From positions 1 through 64,000 of the forward strand of contig JAGOSC010000006.1 of assembly GCA_018062515.1 (NCBI GenBank): a DNA stretch of 64,000 bases. The letters are read 5' to 3'. This DNA comes from Candidatus Omnitrophota bacterium (GTDB taxonomy: Bacteria; Omnitrophota; Gorgyraeia; Zapsychrales; Zapsychraceae). The notes under the pieces were generated by a model that made no database searches, had not been told where the DNA came from, and was given only the letters and a program-made list of their open reading frames with translations. This document shows positions 49,762-58,167 of this stretch, piece after piece. How positions within the stretch are numbered: the first letter of the stretch is position 1; the number at the start of each line of letters is the position of its first letter. Made by a program: the position numbers and the translations under genes.

Positions 49762-50382
49762 ATGAAACCATTTGATATGGATTGTGTCGTTTTTGACGTC
49801 GAGACGACGGGATTATTCCCTAAAGACGGTGATCGTATTATCGAAATTGCCGCTATAAAAGTGAAAAATAATGTTGTTACAGACACCTGCACGTTTTTGA
49901 TTAATCCCGGACGGGAAATTCCTATGGAAGCGCAGAGAATTAATAAAATTACCGATGAGATGGTCGCTGGGGCTCCAACTGCTGCGGAAGTTTTACCGGG
50001 AATGATTGATTTTATCGGAAGCGCAAGTTTGGTGGGGCATAATATAAAATTTGATTTGGATTTTTTATGTTATGAATTGTCCTTATGCGGACGAAAATTA
50101 AGAACAACCACACAGGCCCTTGATACGCTCAAAATGGCCAGAATGCTTTTACCGCAGATGAATCGTCATCGTTTGTCTAATGTCGCGCAGTATTTTGGTG
50201 TTGAGATTCTGGAAACTCATCGCGCCTTGGCTGACGTTAAGTTAACGGTCGCGGTGCTTGACCGTTTATTTTTCCTGGCGCATCAGCAAGGCATTCAGAC
50301 AGTCCCTGACATAATTAAACAATTCGGCGTCGAGAAGCCAAGTTTTAAATTTGAAGATGCCGGTCAAGGTTCGCTTTTTTAA
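49762..50382 (+). CDS. DEDDh 3'-5' exonuclease (DNA polymerase III epsilon-like)
   Basis: 206 residues. ExoI FDVETTGLFPKDGDRIIEIA (Asp-Glu), ExoII VGHNIKFDLDFL and ExoIII HRALADVKLT (His-Asp) are intact; other residues fit DnaQ-type domains. Length and lack of extra domains fit a stand-alone proofreading or repair exonuclease. ATGAAAGGATTGC precedes the ATG. hemB follows after 5 bp, probably in one transcript. Confidence 0.92.
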   Translation: MKPFDMDCVVFDVETTGLFPKDGDRIIEIAAIKVKNNVVTDTCTFLINPGREIPMEAQRINKITDEMVAGAPTAAEVLPGMIDFIGSASLVGHNIKFDLDFLCYELSLCGRKLRTTTQALDTLKMARMLLPQMNRHRLSNVAQYFGVEILETHRALADVKLTVAVLDRLFFLAHQQGIQTVPDIIKQFGVEKPSFKFEDAGQGSLF

Positions 50383-50387
50383 AAGAT

Positions 50388-51380
50388 ATGGCAACTAAAT
50401 CCCCGTTAAACCTCATTCATCGTCCTCGGAGAAATCGAAAATCTCCGGCTATGCGCCGTCTGGTCCGTGAAACGATTTTGACTCCGCAGAATTTTGTCTA
50501 TCCTGTTTTTATTATCGACGGAAAAAATAAGAAAGAATCCATTAGTTCGATGCCGGGCATATCACGGATGAGCATCGATTTAATTGTCAAAGAAGCTCAT
50601 GAATTGGTAAAGCTCGGCATACCCGGTATTGCCATTTTCCCAAATATTTCAAAAAATAAAAAAGATCAAACAGCGACGGAAAGCACAAATCCAAAGGGGC
50701 TTTTGCAAAGATGTGTGCGAGAAATTAAATCAGCTGTCGACGATCTCGTCGTCATTACGGACGTAGCCATGGATCCGTATTCCACGGATGGGCACGATGG
50801 TTTGGTGAAAAAAGGAATCATTGATAATGATGCGACGCTAGAAATATTAGCGGATATGGCTGTGTCCCAAGCCAAAGCCGGGACCGACATGGTCGCACCG
50901 TCGGATATGATGGATGGCCGCGTCGGATTTATCCGAACGGCGTTGGATCAAAGCGGATTTACTGATGTCGGAATTTTAGCTTATTCCGCTAAATACTGTT
51001 CATCTTTTTACGGTCCATTCAGAGAGGCTCTTGATTCCGCTCCAAAGGTTGGTGATAAGAAAACGTATCAAATGGATTATGCCAATCAAAAAGAAGCGAT
51101 TAAAGAAGTCATGCTGGATATCGATGAAGGGGCCGATATTGTCATGGTCAAACCAGCATTAGCATATCTGGATGTGATTTCGCGGATTAAAGATTGTGTT
51201 GATGTGCCTGTCGCGGCGTACAATGTTAGCGGCGAATATTCGATGATAAAAGCCGCGGCTCAAAAAGGTTGGATTGATGAAAAAGAAGGTATGATTGAGA
51301 TCTTAACGTCTATCAAACGAGCCGGCGCGGATATTATTTTCTCTTACTTTGCCAAAGATTTTGCAAAACTTACCCAATAA
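50388..51380 (+). CDS. hemB: Porphobilinogen synthase (delta-aminolevulinic acid dehydratase)
   Basis: 330 residues. Condenses two 5-aminolevulinate to porphobilinogen. Both Schiff-base lysines are visible: GILAYSAKYCSSFYGPFREA and IVMVKPALAYLD. DVAMDPYSTDGHDG is of the Mg-type rather than the Zn-Cys type (no CxCx8C). MDYANQKEAIKEV and AYNVSGEYSMIKAAAQKG are conserved. No other heme genes are in the window. Confidence 0.96.
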   Translation: MATKSPLNLIHRPRRNRKSPAMRRLVRETILTPQNFVYPVFIIDGKNKKESISSMPGISRMSIDLIVKEAHELVKLGIPGIAIFPNISKNKKDQTATESTNPKGLLQRCVREIKSAVDDLVVITDVAMDPYSTDGHDGLVKKGIIDNDATLEILADMAVSQAKAGTDMVAPSDMMDGRVGFIRTALDQSGFTDVGILAYSAKYCSSFYGPFREALDSAPKVGDKKTYQMDYANQKEAIKEVMLDIDEGADIVMVKPALAYLDVISRIKDCVDVPVAAYNVSGEYSMIKAAAQKGWIDEKEGMIEILTSIKRAGADIIFSYFAKDFAKLTQ

Positions 51381-51425
51381 AAACTTTTTTCCTTCCACAG
51401 TATAAATTTGATGTAAAAGAAAATA

Positions 51426-51444
51426 ATTTGACATATAGTCAAAT
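51426..51444. promoter_or_regulatory. Palindromic operator-like site before the gene at 51547
   Basis: ATTTGAC-ATATA-GTCAAAT, 19 bp with 7-bp perfect arms, overlapping a TTGACA that may be a -35 box (51428-51433). A symmetrical site across a promoter suggests a dimeric repressor. No regulator gene is adjacent. Confidence 0.45.
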
Positions 51445-51546
51445 ATATGTTACTTTTTCTTTATTCGTTCACCCCACATCTTCCCTATATATGATTCCTG
51501 CAGCGATGACTTGATTCTCCTTAACCAATAATAAGGAGGAAAAGTA

Positions 51547-51798
51547 ATGAAAAAGAAGTTTTTGTCAACATTCTTAAGCGTATTGGTCGGGGCGATGATT
51601 TTAACCCAGGCTGTATTTGCTGAAGACGTCTACGTGACGAAAAACGGTAAAAAGTACCACAAAAAGGAATCCCGCTTTATCAAAGGTAAGGAAGTTGAAC
51701 AATTAACCATTGAAGAAGCTGAAGCGCGTGGTTATAAACCTAGCAGTGAGTTCCTTAAAGACGCAGACACGGAAGCTAAAGCAACCGAAAGCAAATAG
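51547..51798 (+). CDS. Small secreted protein of a cysteine-lost YHxxxC-type family
   Basis: 83 residues. The signal peptide MKKKFLSTFLSVLVGAMILTQAVFA precedes DVYVTKNGKKYHKKESRFIKGKE and IEEAEARGYKPSSEF. In the usual form of this small motif (YVTxxGKxYHxxxC…A..GYxPCxxC) cysteines occupy the positions that are Glu, Ser and Ser here, so metal binding is probably lost. AAGGAGGAAAAGTA precedes the ATG. It is monocistronic, ended by a large hairpin. Function unknown. Confidence 0.75.
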   Translation: MKKKFLSTFLSVLVGAMILTQAVFAEDVYVTKNGKKYHKKESRFIKGKEVEQLTIEEAEARGYKPSSEFLKDADTEAKATESK

Positions 51799-51806
51799 TA
51801 ACAGAG

Positions 51807-51844
51807 TATAAATAAGAGGGGACATGTGTCTCCTCTTATTTATA
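51807..51844. terminator. Long perfect-stem hairpin after the small secreted protein
   Basis: TATAAATAAGAGG (51807-51819) pairs with CCTCTTATTTATA (51832-51844), with GACA/TGTC within the loop. The tail is A/T-rich without a strict T-run, so it may act in either direction. Confidence 0.7.
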
Positions 51845-51906
51845 TACTACAGGTAGTGGTATCTGGACGAATTTTAGTATTTATCAGATTTATTTTTGAC
51901 TTATTT

Positions 51907-51935
51907 TTGCATTATCGAAAAAAGTATACTATACT
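51907..51935 (+). promoter_or_regulatory. Promoter for the riboswitch-NHL transcript
   Basis: TTGCAT (51907-51912), 17 bp, TATACT (51930-51935); transcription would start near 51942, just before the aptamer. Confidence 0.6.
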
Positions 51936-51954
51936 CCCACTAGACAATTTGATT

Positions 51955-52112
51955 TTATCGTTGTGAACGATAAAGGCAAACCCGGGGTAACCCGGCGACG
52001 CAAAGCTAAAGGGTCCTAGAATAGGATAGCCAGTTACCGAAACAGAATGAAGAGACTTTCTTCAGTGAAGTTTCATGGCCTATTCCTATCTAAAAGGGAA
52101 TAGGCTTTTTTT
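51955..52112 (+). ncRNA. c-di-GMP-I (GEMM) riboswitch with terminator
   Basis: Aptamer consensus elements appear in order: AAAGGCAAACC (51972-51982), a GGGGTAACCC arm, CGACGCAAAGC (51996-52006), a GGTCCTA...TAGGATAGCC arm (52012-52031) and GTTACCGAA (52033-52041). The GACGCAAAGC and GTTACCGA blocks are diagnostic of the GEMM-I fold, as known in many bacteria. The expression platform is a terminator: GCCTATTCC (52078-52086) / GGAATAGGC (52097-52105) and TTTTTTT (52106-52112). The gene's Shine-Dalgarno follows at 52134. Whether c-di-GMP turns it on or off cannot be read off. Confidence 0.93.
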
Positions 52113-52148
52113 ATGGAAAACAGTAAGGACAAAAAGGGGAACAGAATC

Positions 52149-54479
52149 ATGAGAATACAAACCATCGCCATCAACCAACAGCTAATAAAGGGAGTAAGTA
52201 TTTTGGCGCTTCTTTTATTTTGGGTGACAACCGTGCATGCTAAGGAATCGATTAAATTTATTAATGAGCTTAAAGCAGATATGAAAATGCCGGTAGATGT
52301 GGCCTTGGCTCCTAACAAAGATATTTATGTTTTGGATCAAAAAATCCCGCAAGTTTTTGTTTTTAATCCGGCTGGAAAAATAATGTTTAGTTTCGGCCGT
52401 TCCGGTTCTGGAATGGGTGAGTTAAGCAATCCGCAATCACTCGCTATATCAAGGAATGGGGATGTTGTTATCGCTGATACGGGCAATAAACGGGTACAGG
52501 TATTTAATGCCCGCGGAAATTTTATGTATGAATTGGGAAATTCTGGAAGTGAACCCGGGCAGTTCTCTGAGCCCGCATTAGTCGCGACTGATGCTTACGG
52601 ATATATCCTCGTGGCTGATACATCAAATAAGTCGATTTCAAAGTTTTCACCGAAAGGTGTGTTCTTCCAAAGTATTCCTTTGGAAGGAAGTCCGACCGAT
52701 ATGGTATTTGATATCCAGCAAAATTTATATATGTTTTATCCTGAAATGGGAAAAATTGTTAAATGGCCCATGGAAGGGAAAATGGAGAGTATCGAATTTG
52801 CTTGGGAAGGCCGAAATTATGTGGCTGATGCTGCCCGTATTTCTGTCGATATGAGAGGAGATATTTATCTTATTGACCAATTGAAAAACAGTGTCGTTAA
52901 AATTGATCAAAAAAGAAAAATTTTATTGTCGTTTGGTTCTAAAGGAACCGGCCGTGGCCAATTTGATCAACCATTGGGTATGGTGACCGATGATCAAGGT
53001 AACATTTATATTGCCGACACAAAAAATAGACGTGTACAGATGATTGAAGTTTTAGGAAGTGAAAAAACGGCGCTGGTTCCCGTTGAGGGAAAAGCTCCGG
53101 TCGTCGATTACGCGCAGTCGATATCCGCTCAGAAATCCTTGTCCGATATAGAATATGATGAAAAATACGGTTTGTTTGCATTATCTGAAGTGAGCGGCCT
53201 TATCCTTCATCAAAGAAAAAACAGCTTGGGTATTTATGGAGACCCGAACGAAAAGGTCGTTAAAATGCAAGCTCCGATGGCCATGCAGATATTAAATGAC
53301 GGTAAAATGCTGGTTGCAGATACAGGAAATAATCGCCTTCAATTCTTAAATGCCAATGGAAGTCATGATTATTTATTCGGTACAAAAGGCATGGATAATG
53401 GCCAATTCGATTCATTATCTGGGGTAGCGGTTAATCGCGAAGGACAAATTTATGTCGCAGATACTAAAAATAATCGCATACAAATTTTTAACAGCGACGG
53501 GATATACTTAAAGTCTTTTGGACAAAAAGGCGAAATGGATGGTAATAATAAGTTGCCCAGACTTGGTTATTTTAATAATCCGAAAACATTGGAATTTGAC
53601 TCAAAAGGTTTACTTTATGTCCTAGATACAAAAAATAAAAGAATACAAGTTTTTGATCAAGAAGGAATTGCTTTGAAAGAAATCGGGACGGCCAGAGATA
53701 CGGGAAAATTTATTGATCCCGTCGATTTGGCTATTGATGAATGGGATAATTTATATGTGGCTGACCGTGGGAGTCATACGGTTAAAGTATTAAATAATCA
53801 GGGAAAACCGATTACAGAATTCGGTTCAGACGGAAAGGGCCCAAGTTATTTTCCTAAATTATCGTCCATTAGTGCTGCAAAAGGTAAAATATACATAGCC
53901 GATTATGATACCGATGAGATTAAGGTCTTTGATATTCATATCAATGACAAGCTTATGGACACAAAGATGGTAATGAAGAATGAAGAAAAGGCGCCGGCTA
54001 AAGCGATGGTTTCCAAGGCAAATAATGCTGCGCCTAAAAAAAGTAAATTAATGATTTCAGCGAATACAGTTAGCGCTGATGAAATCGCTGTGGTAGATCA
54101 GATGGTTAAAAGCGAACAGCCTGTCGTAAGCGAGCAGCCAAATGTTTTTCAAAGACCAAAAATTATTGAAAACAATGGAGTTAAGCATACATCAGATAGA
54201 GTTTATTTTACTCAAGTTTCTTATCCCCTTAAGACCGAAAATGCCAACGAAAAAATAAAAGTCGAAATGGTTTATAAAATGACATTGCAATTAGCCATTG
54301 TCAACATTTCAACCAAATATGGGATGGATGTCAAAGCAGTTACGCCTCATATTAAGGTTGAAAAAGAAGATATTCTCGAAGATGGCCGTTTAAGAATCAC
54401 CGTCAGTGTACCTAAAGATTTGTCAAATATGAAACAGTCTACCCAGGCTGATATGGATACTGAAATTAAGGAATTATAG
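52149..54479 (+). CDS. Secreted NHL-repeat protein under riboswitch control
   Basis: 776 residues from ATG 52149, 8 bases after AAGGGGA; an earlier in-frame ATG at 52113 abuts the terminator T-run and is unlikely. A Sec signal (GVSILALLLFWVTTVHA) precedes about ten NHL repeats (about 30-600; repeated VADTGNKRVQVFN, FSFGRSGSGMGELSNPQ, IYVADTKNNRIQIF) that form a beta-propeller. The C-terminal part (about 620-776) is Lys/Glu/Ala-rich, then beta-like (VYFTQVSYPLKTENANEK). NHL propellers mediate protein or carbohydrate binding. It is followed by a terminator and then pilB, suggesting a surface-adhesion role linked to pili. Inference only. Confidence 0.88.
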   Translation: MRIQTIAINQQLIKGVSILALLLFWVTTVHAKESIKFINELKADMKMPVDVALAPNKDIYVLDQKIPQVFVFNPAGKIMFSFGRSGSGMGELSNPQSLAISRNGDVVIADTGNKRVQVFNARGNFMYELGNSGSEPGQFSEPALVATDAYGYILVADTSNKSISKFSPKGVFFQSIPLEGSPTDMVFDIQQNLYMFYPEMGKIVKWPMEGKMESIEFAWEGRNYVADAARISVDMRGDIYLIDQLKNSVVKIDQKRKILLSFGSKGTGRGQFDQPLGMVTDDQGNIYIADTKNRRVQMIEVLGSEKTALVPVEGKAPVVDYAQSISAQKSLSDIEYDEKYGLFALSEVSGLILHQRKNSLGIYGDPNEKVVKMQAPMAMQILNDGKMLVADTGNNRLQFLNANGSHDYLFGTKGMDNGQFDSLSGVAVNREGQIYVADTKNNRIQIFNSDGIYLKSFGQKGEMDGNNKLPRLGYFNNPKTLEFDSKGLLYVLDTKNKRIQVFDQEGIALKEIGTARDTGKFIDPVDLAIDEWDNLYVADRGSHTVKVLNNQGKPITEFGSDGKGPSYFPKLSSISAAKGKIYIADYDTDEIKVFDIHINDKLMDTKMVMKNEEKAPAKAMVSKANNAAPKKSKLMISANTVSADEIAVVDQMVKSEQPVVSEQPNVFQRPKIIENNGVKHTSDRVYFTQVSYPLKTENANEKIKVEMVYKMTLQLAIVNISTKYGMDVKAVTPHIKVEKEDILEDGRLRITVSVPKDLSNMKQSTQADMDTEIKEL

Positions 54480-54533
54480 TAATTTTCCTACCGGTTTGCT
54501 GACCTGCAGACCAGTCTTTCCTCCAGAAAAAAG

Positions 54534-54560
54534 GCAGCCCTATAACGGGCTGCTTTTTTT
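54534..54560 (+). terminator. Rho-independent terminator after the NHL gene
   Basis: GCAGCCC (54534-54540) / GGGCTGC (54547-54553) with a 6-base loop and TTTTTTT. Confidence 0.93.
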
Positions 54561-54584
54561 GTTCTCCCCTGTCAAAGAAATCCT

Positions 54585-54613
54585 TTGACTTTGTAAATAA
54601 AATGTTGCATACT
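54585..54613 (+). promoter_or_regulatory. Promoter for the pilB-pilC transcript
   Basis: TTGACT (54585-54590), 17 bp, CATACT (54608-54613). TTGCATACT repeats the block at 25233-25241. Confidence 0.6.
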
Positions 54614-54674
54614 CTTACCTTGTAAGTAGTTAATGTATTGTACAAATATTTTCATACTGTCGTGTGTTAAACTT

Positions 54675-56315
54675 ATGGATAATAAATCTCTAAAGTTAGG
54701 ACAAATCCTCTTAGGTGAGGGTATACTAGACAAACAGCAATTGCAGGACTTGCTGGATTCTCAAAAAACCGATCCCCGGCCACTCGGCGAGATTATTATT
54801 CAAAAGGGTTTAGTCGACGATAATCGTCTGACAGAAGTCCTGGCCAAGATGTTTCAAATTCCTTATGTCGATCTTCGGCAAACGAAGATTGATTCTACGC
54901 TTATCGGCCTTATTCCGACCGATTTATTGCAAGTCCACCGCGTTCTCCCCATAAAATTAGAAGATCAAAAATTAACCGTTGCCACAAATAATCCGCTGGA
55001 CGTCAATGTTTTACAAGACCTTCAGATCAGAACCGGATATACGATTATTCCTATCATGTCCAGTATCAAGGACATAGACCAGAATTTGCAAGAATATTTT
55101 GATTCCATCAATACCGGTGTAAAAATGTCCTCATCGAAAAAGGATGATAATGAGGCCCGGGTCATGCAATATATTGATGCTATTATCCGAAGAGCTATTC
55201 GAGAAAAGACTTCAGATATTCATTTTGAGCCATTGAAGGAATCCATGAGAGTCCGTTTCAGGATTGATGGTGTTCTTTATGAAAAAGATACGATTGGAAA
55301 AGATTTACAAAGAAACTGTATTTCGAGAATTAAAATTATTTCCGGTATGGATTTGACAGAAACGAGACGCCCGCAAGATGGCCGCTGTTCGTTTACCGTC
55401 GGAATGGGACAATATGACCTGCGGGTATCTACTTTGCCGAATATTAATGGTGAAAGTCTTGTCATGAGGATTTTAACCAAAAGTTTCATTAAACAATCTT
55501 TCTCTACTTTAGGGATGAGCCCAAGCATGATTAAAGATTTGGAGTCTTTAGTCGAAAAGCCATATGGACTTATTTTAGTCACCGGACCAACGGGGGCTGG
55601 CAAAACGACTACTCTATATGCTATGCTTGGTCAATTAAACGACTCCGAAAGGAGCATTATTACGGTTGAAGATCCAGTTGAATATGAATTAGAGGGGATT
55701 TGCCAAACCCCGACGAATACGGCCATAGGATATACATTTGCTAATGCCATTCGGCACATTTTACGGCACGACCCGGATGTCATTATGATTGGAGAAATTA
55801 GAGATAGAGAAACAGCGGAAATTGCTATCCGTTCTGCCTTAACGGGCCACTTAGTTCTATCTACCATGCACACCAACACCGCAGCCGGAGCCGTCACCCG
55901 ATTATTGGAAATGGAAATTGAGCCTTTTTTGATCAGCAGTGCCTTAAATGGCGTTATTTCACAACGTTTGGTTCGGGGATTATGTACTTCCTGTAAGGAA
56001 ATTTATACACCAGAGCCGGAAATTGTTAATAGAATTCGTCAATATGTGCCACTTGAAGATGGTGCTAAGCTGGCTAGGCCGATTGGTTGCGACGCATGTT
56101 TAACGACTGGATTTAGAGGCCGATCGCCTATTTTTGAAATATTGAAAGTTGATGAAACTATTCGGCATTTAATCATCAAATCAGCAGATGAATCGGTAAT
56201 TTCGGAGACAGCCGTGAAGAATGGAATGAAGTTATTAGGGGTCGCTGGTTTAGAGAAAGTTGTTAATCAGTCCACAGAATTTAGTGAAACAATGCGCAAC
56301 GTGTTTATCGATTAG
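54675..56315 (+). CDS. pilB: Type IV pilus/type II secretion assembly ATPase (PilB/GspE) with MshEN domain
   Basis: 546 residues from ATG 54675, the start of the conserved LKLGQILLGEGILDKQQLQ region (a longer frame opens at 54633). The N-terminal 150 residues are a MshEN-type domain, which in characterised members binds c-di-GMP: LGQILLGEGIL..QLQDLL then PLGEIIIQKGLVDDNRL. The ATPase core has Walker A GPTGAGKTT, Asp box VEDPVEYEL, Walker B VIMIGEIRDRET and His box TGHLVLSTMHTN. Four Cys (CTSCK and CDAC) form the zinc site. It follows the riboswitch-controlled NHL gene and precedes pilC. Confidence 0.94.
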   Translation: MDNKSLKLGQILLGEGILDKQQLQDLLDSQKTDPRPLGEIIIQKGLVDDNRLTEVLAKMFQIPYVDLRQTKIDSTLIGLIPTDLLQVHRVLPIKLEDQKLTVATNNPLDVNVLQDLQIRTGYTIIPIMSSIKDIDQNLQEYFDSINTGVKMSSSKKDDNEARVMQYIDAIIRRAIREKTSDIHFEPLKESMRVRFRIDGVLYEKDTIGKDLQRNCISRIKIISGMDLTETRRPQDGRCSFTVGMGQYDLRVSTLPNINGESLVMRILTKSFIKQSFSTLGMSPSMIKDLESLVEKPYGLILVTGPTGAGKTTTLYAMLGQLNDSERSIITVEDPVEYELEGICQTPTNTAIGYTFANAIRHILRHDPDVIMIGEIRDRETAEIAIRSALTGHLVLSTMHTNTAAGAVTRLLEMEIEPFLISSALNGVISQRLVRGLCTSCKEIYTPEPEIVNRIRQYVPLEDGAKLARPIGCDACLTTGFRGRSPIFEILKVDETIRHLIIKSADESVISETAVKNGMKLLGVAGLEKVVNQSTEFSETMRNVFID

Positions 56316-56333
56316 TTAAAGGATTAAGAATTA

Positions 56334-57545
56334 ATGCCTACCTATGTTTATAAATTAAAAGATGAGTCCGGCAAAACATTATACGGTTTTACGGAAGCTG
56401 ATAATAAAAATAACTTGAAAGAAAAAATGAGGAATTTCAAGTATTACTTTATTTCAGCAGAAGTTGTTGACCGCAAAAAGATTTTTGAATCAAAAGTGAG
56501 CATTGACACGCTTTTGGTATTTACACGCCGTCTCGGTTCATTGATTGAATCAGGTATTCCATTTATAACGGCTATGAATATTCTTTGGCGGCAATCAGAA
56601 GATAAGACCATTCAGCTGGTGGTCTGCCATATGCGAAATCGTCTGGAAGAGGGAAAAAATATATCCATGTCCATGAGTGAATTTCCTAAAATGTTTAATC
56701 CTATGTATTTAGCGATGATCACTGTTGCCGAAAAAGCTGGCGGTTTGGTGGCCATTCTTAAACGATTGATTAGTTATTTAGAGTATCATAAGTTATTTAT
56801 CACTAGAACCAAAAAAGCCATTTTATACCCGAGCATTGTTGCCGGTTTTGCTGTTTTGGTGGTTATCGTTATGTTTGTTGTTCTAGTTCCGCAGTTTGCA
56901 AAAGTTTTAGGTGGTTTAAGGGTGGAATTACCAGGGATAACTAAACTCGTTATAGCCATTTCTAATCTAATGCGGTCACCGGTTTTTATTTTTTCCGTCA
57001 TTGGAATATTAACACTTGGTACTATGATATTTAGGTATTTAATGCGAGATCCCAAATTTGCAAAGAAAGTTGATTATTACCTCTTGAAAATTCCTTTTAT
57101 TGGGGATATACTCTACTCATTGTCTTTGGGGAGGTTTGTTCGATCTTTAGCTATGTTGGTTGGGGCAGGCCTACCGATCTTTGAAAGTTTTGATATAGCT
57201 AAAACGACTACAGCAAATCGTTATATTGTAGAAGGGGTAAATATTACTCAGCAAAGATTACAAGCCGGTAATTCTCTCTATGAATCCTTCAAAGAAGCGC
57301 GGATGTTTCCGGTGTTGTTCACGGAAATGATCGGCGTTGGAGAAACGAGTGGTTCAATTGTTAAGTCTTTTGACAGCTTAGCTGATCATTTTGATGAAGA
57401 AGTCGATTATAAACAAAACAAATTTTTTACCATGCTTGAACCGGCATTAATGATTTTTGTCGGGGGCATAGTTATCTTTACGCTCTTAGCCATATATATG
57501 CCAATATTTTCGATTTGGGATGGCTTGATGAATTATAGAAAGTAA
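56334..57545 (+). CDS. pilC: Pilus/secretion platform protein PilC/GspF
   Basis: 403 residues. Two T2SSF repeats (about 60-185 and 265-390) with three membrane helices. FTRRLGSLIESGIPFITAMNIL, AEKAGGLVAILKRL, FVRSLAMLVGAGLPIFESF and EMIGVGETSGSIVKSFDSLADHFDEEVDYK are the duplicated family motifs. It anchors PilB in the inner membrane. It begins 18 bp after pilB. A 217-bp gap with its own promoter follows before the pilin. Confidence 0.96.
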   Translation: MPTYVYKLKDESGKTLYGFTEADNKNNLKEKMRNFKYYFISAEVVDRKKIFESKVSIDTLLVFTRRLGSLIESGIPFITAMNILWRQSEDKTIQLVVCHMRNRLEEGKNISMSMSEFPKMFNPMYLAMITVAEKAGGLVAILKRLISYLEYHKLFITRTKKAILYPSIVAGFAVLVVIVMFVVLVPQFAKVLGGLRVELPGITKLVIAISNLMRSPVFIFSVIGILTLGTMIFRYLMRDPKFAKKVDYYLLKIPFIGDILYSLSLGRFVRSLAMLVGAGLPIFESFDIAKTTTANRYIVEGVNITQQRLQAGNSLYESFKEARMFPVLFTEMIGVGETSGSIVKSFDSLADHFDEEVDYKQNKFFTMLEPALMIFVGGIVIFTLLAIYMPIFSIWDGLMNYRK

Positions 57546-57581
57546 AGAAAAAGATACTGAGAGCAAAAAATAACATGGTGT

Positions 57582-57597
57582 TGGTATAAAAATTGCT
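57582..57597 (+). promoter_or_regulatory. Probable sigma-54 promoter before the pilin gene
   Basis: TGGTAT-AAAAA-TTGCT with GG and GC dinucleotides 12 bp apart, the spacing of -24/-12 promoters (consensus TGGCAC-N5-TTGCA). Major pilins are often sigma-54 dependent. A leader of about 155 bases would result. The -24 element is imperfect at CAC. Confidence 0.5.
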
Positions 57598-57762
57598 GAT
57601 TATTAAATATTGTAAATGCGCAAAACGTTTCTAATACGAAGTTTAGGAGTAAAAGATAATTTAATAGTCATAATGAAATGTTAAAATAAATGTGCATTTT
57701 GTTGATATATGTACAATTTTTAAATCACAAACCACAAACAACAAGTAAAGGGAGATACAAAA

Positions 57763-58146
57763 ATGAAGACAACAAACAAAAAAGGTTTCACTTTGATCGA
57801 AGTTCTAACCGTCATGGTTATTATTGGGATCATCCTAGCTTTGGTTCTACCTAACATTATCAAAGCTATTGAACAAGGTAATATTACGGAATACCAAAGT
57901 GATTTAAGATCAATCACCTCAGCAGCTTTTATGTGCTTTACAGAAAAACGAACCTGGGCAGCGCCGTGTGATGATCCTGCTACACTACTAACTGAGGAAT
58001 TTTTAACCTCTGTTCCAGTAAACCCATTATCAAGTGGTGGTGCATACCGATTAGAGGCTCAATCATCAGGTGCATTAATTGCATGTGTTCCAACACAGCC
58101 TGTATTAGCCAATGGTACTGCACTTAATCGATGCGTTCAATACTAA
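57763..58146 (+). CDS. Type IV pilin/pseudopilin (PilA/GspG-like)
   Basis: 127 residues. Class III signal peptide MKTTNKKG|FTLIEVLTVMVIIGIILAL: cleavage after Gly leaves N-terminal Phe with Glu5, then a 20-residue helix. The globular part has two Cys pairs (MCFTEKRTW..CDD, and the last ACVPTQ...RCVQY). The length fits a small major pilin. AGGGAG lies 8 bases before the ATG. It has its own promoter and a 217-bp upstream region, typical for a highly expressed pilin. Confidence 0.93.
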   Translation: MKTTNKKGFTLIEVLTVMVIIGIILALVLPNIIKAIEQGNITEYQSDLRSITSAAFMCFTEKRTWAAPCDDPATLLTEEFLTSVPVNPLSSGGAYRLEAQSSGALIACVPTQPVLANGTALNRCVQY

Positions 58147-58167
58147 TCTAGTTTAAAGAAATTCATT

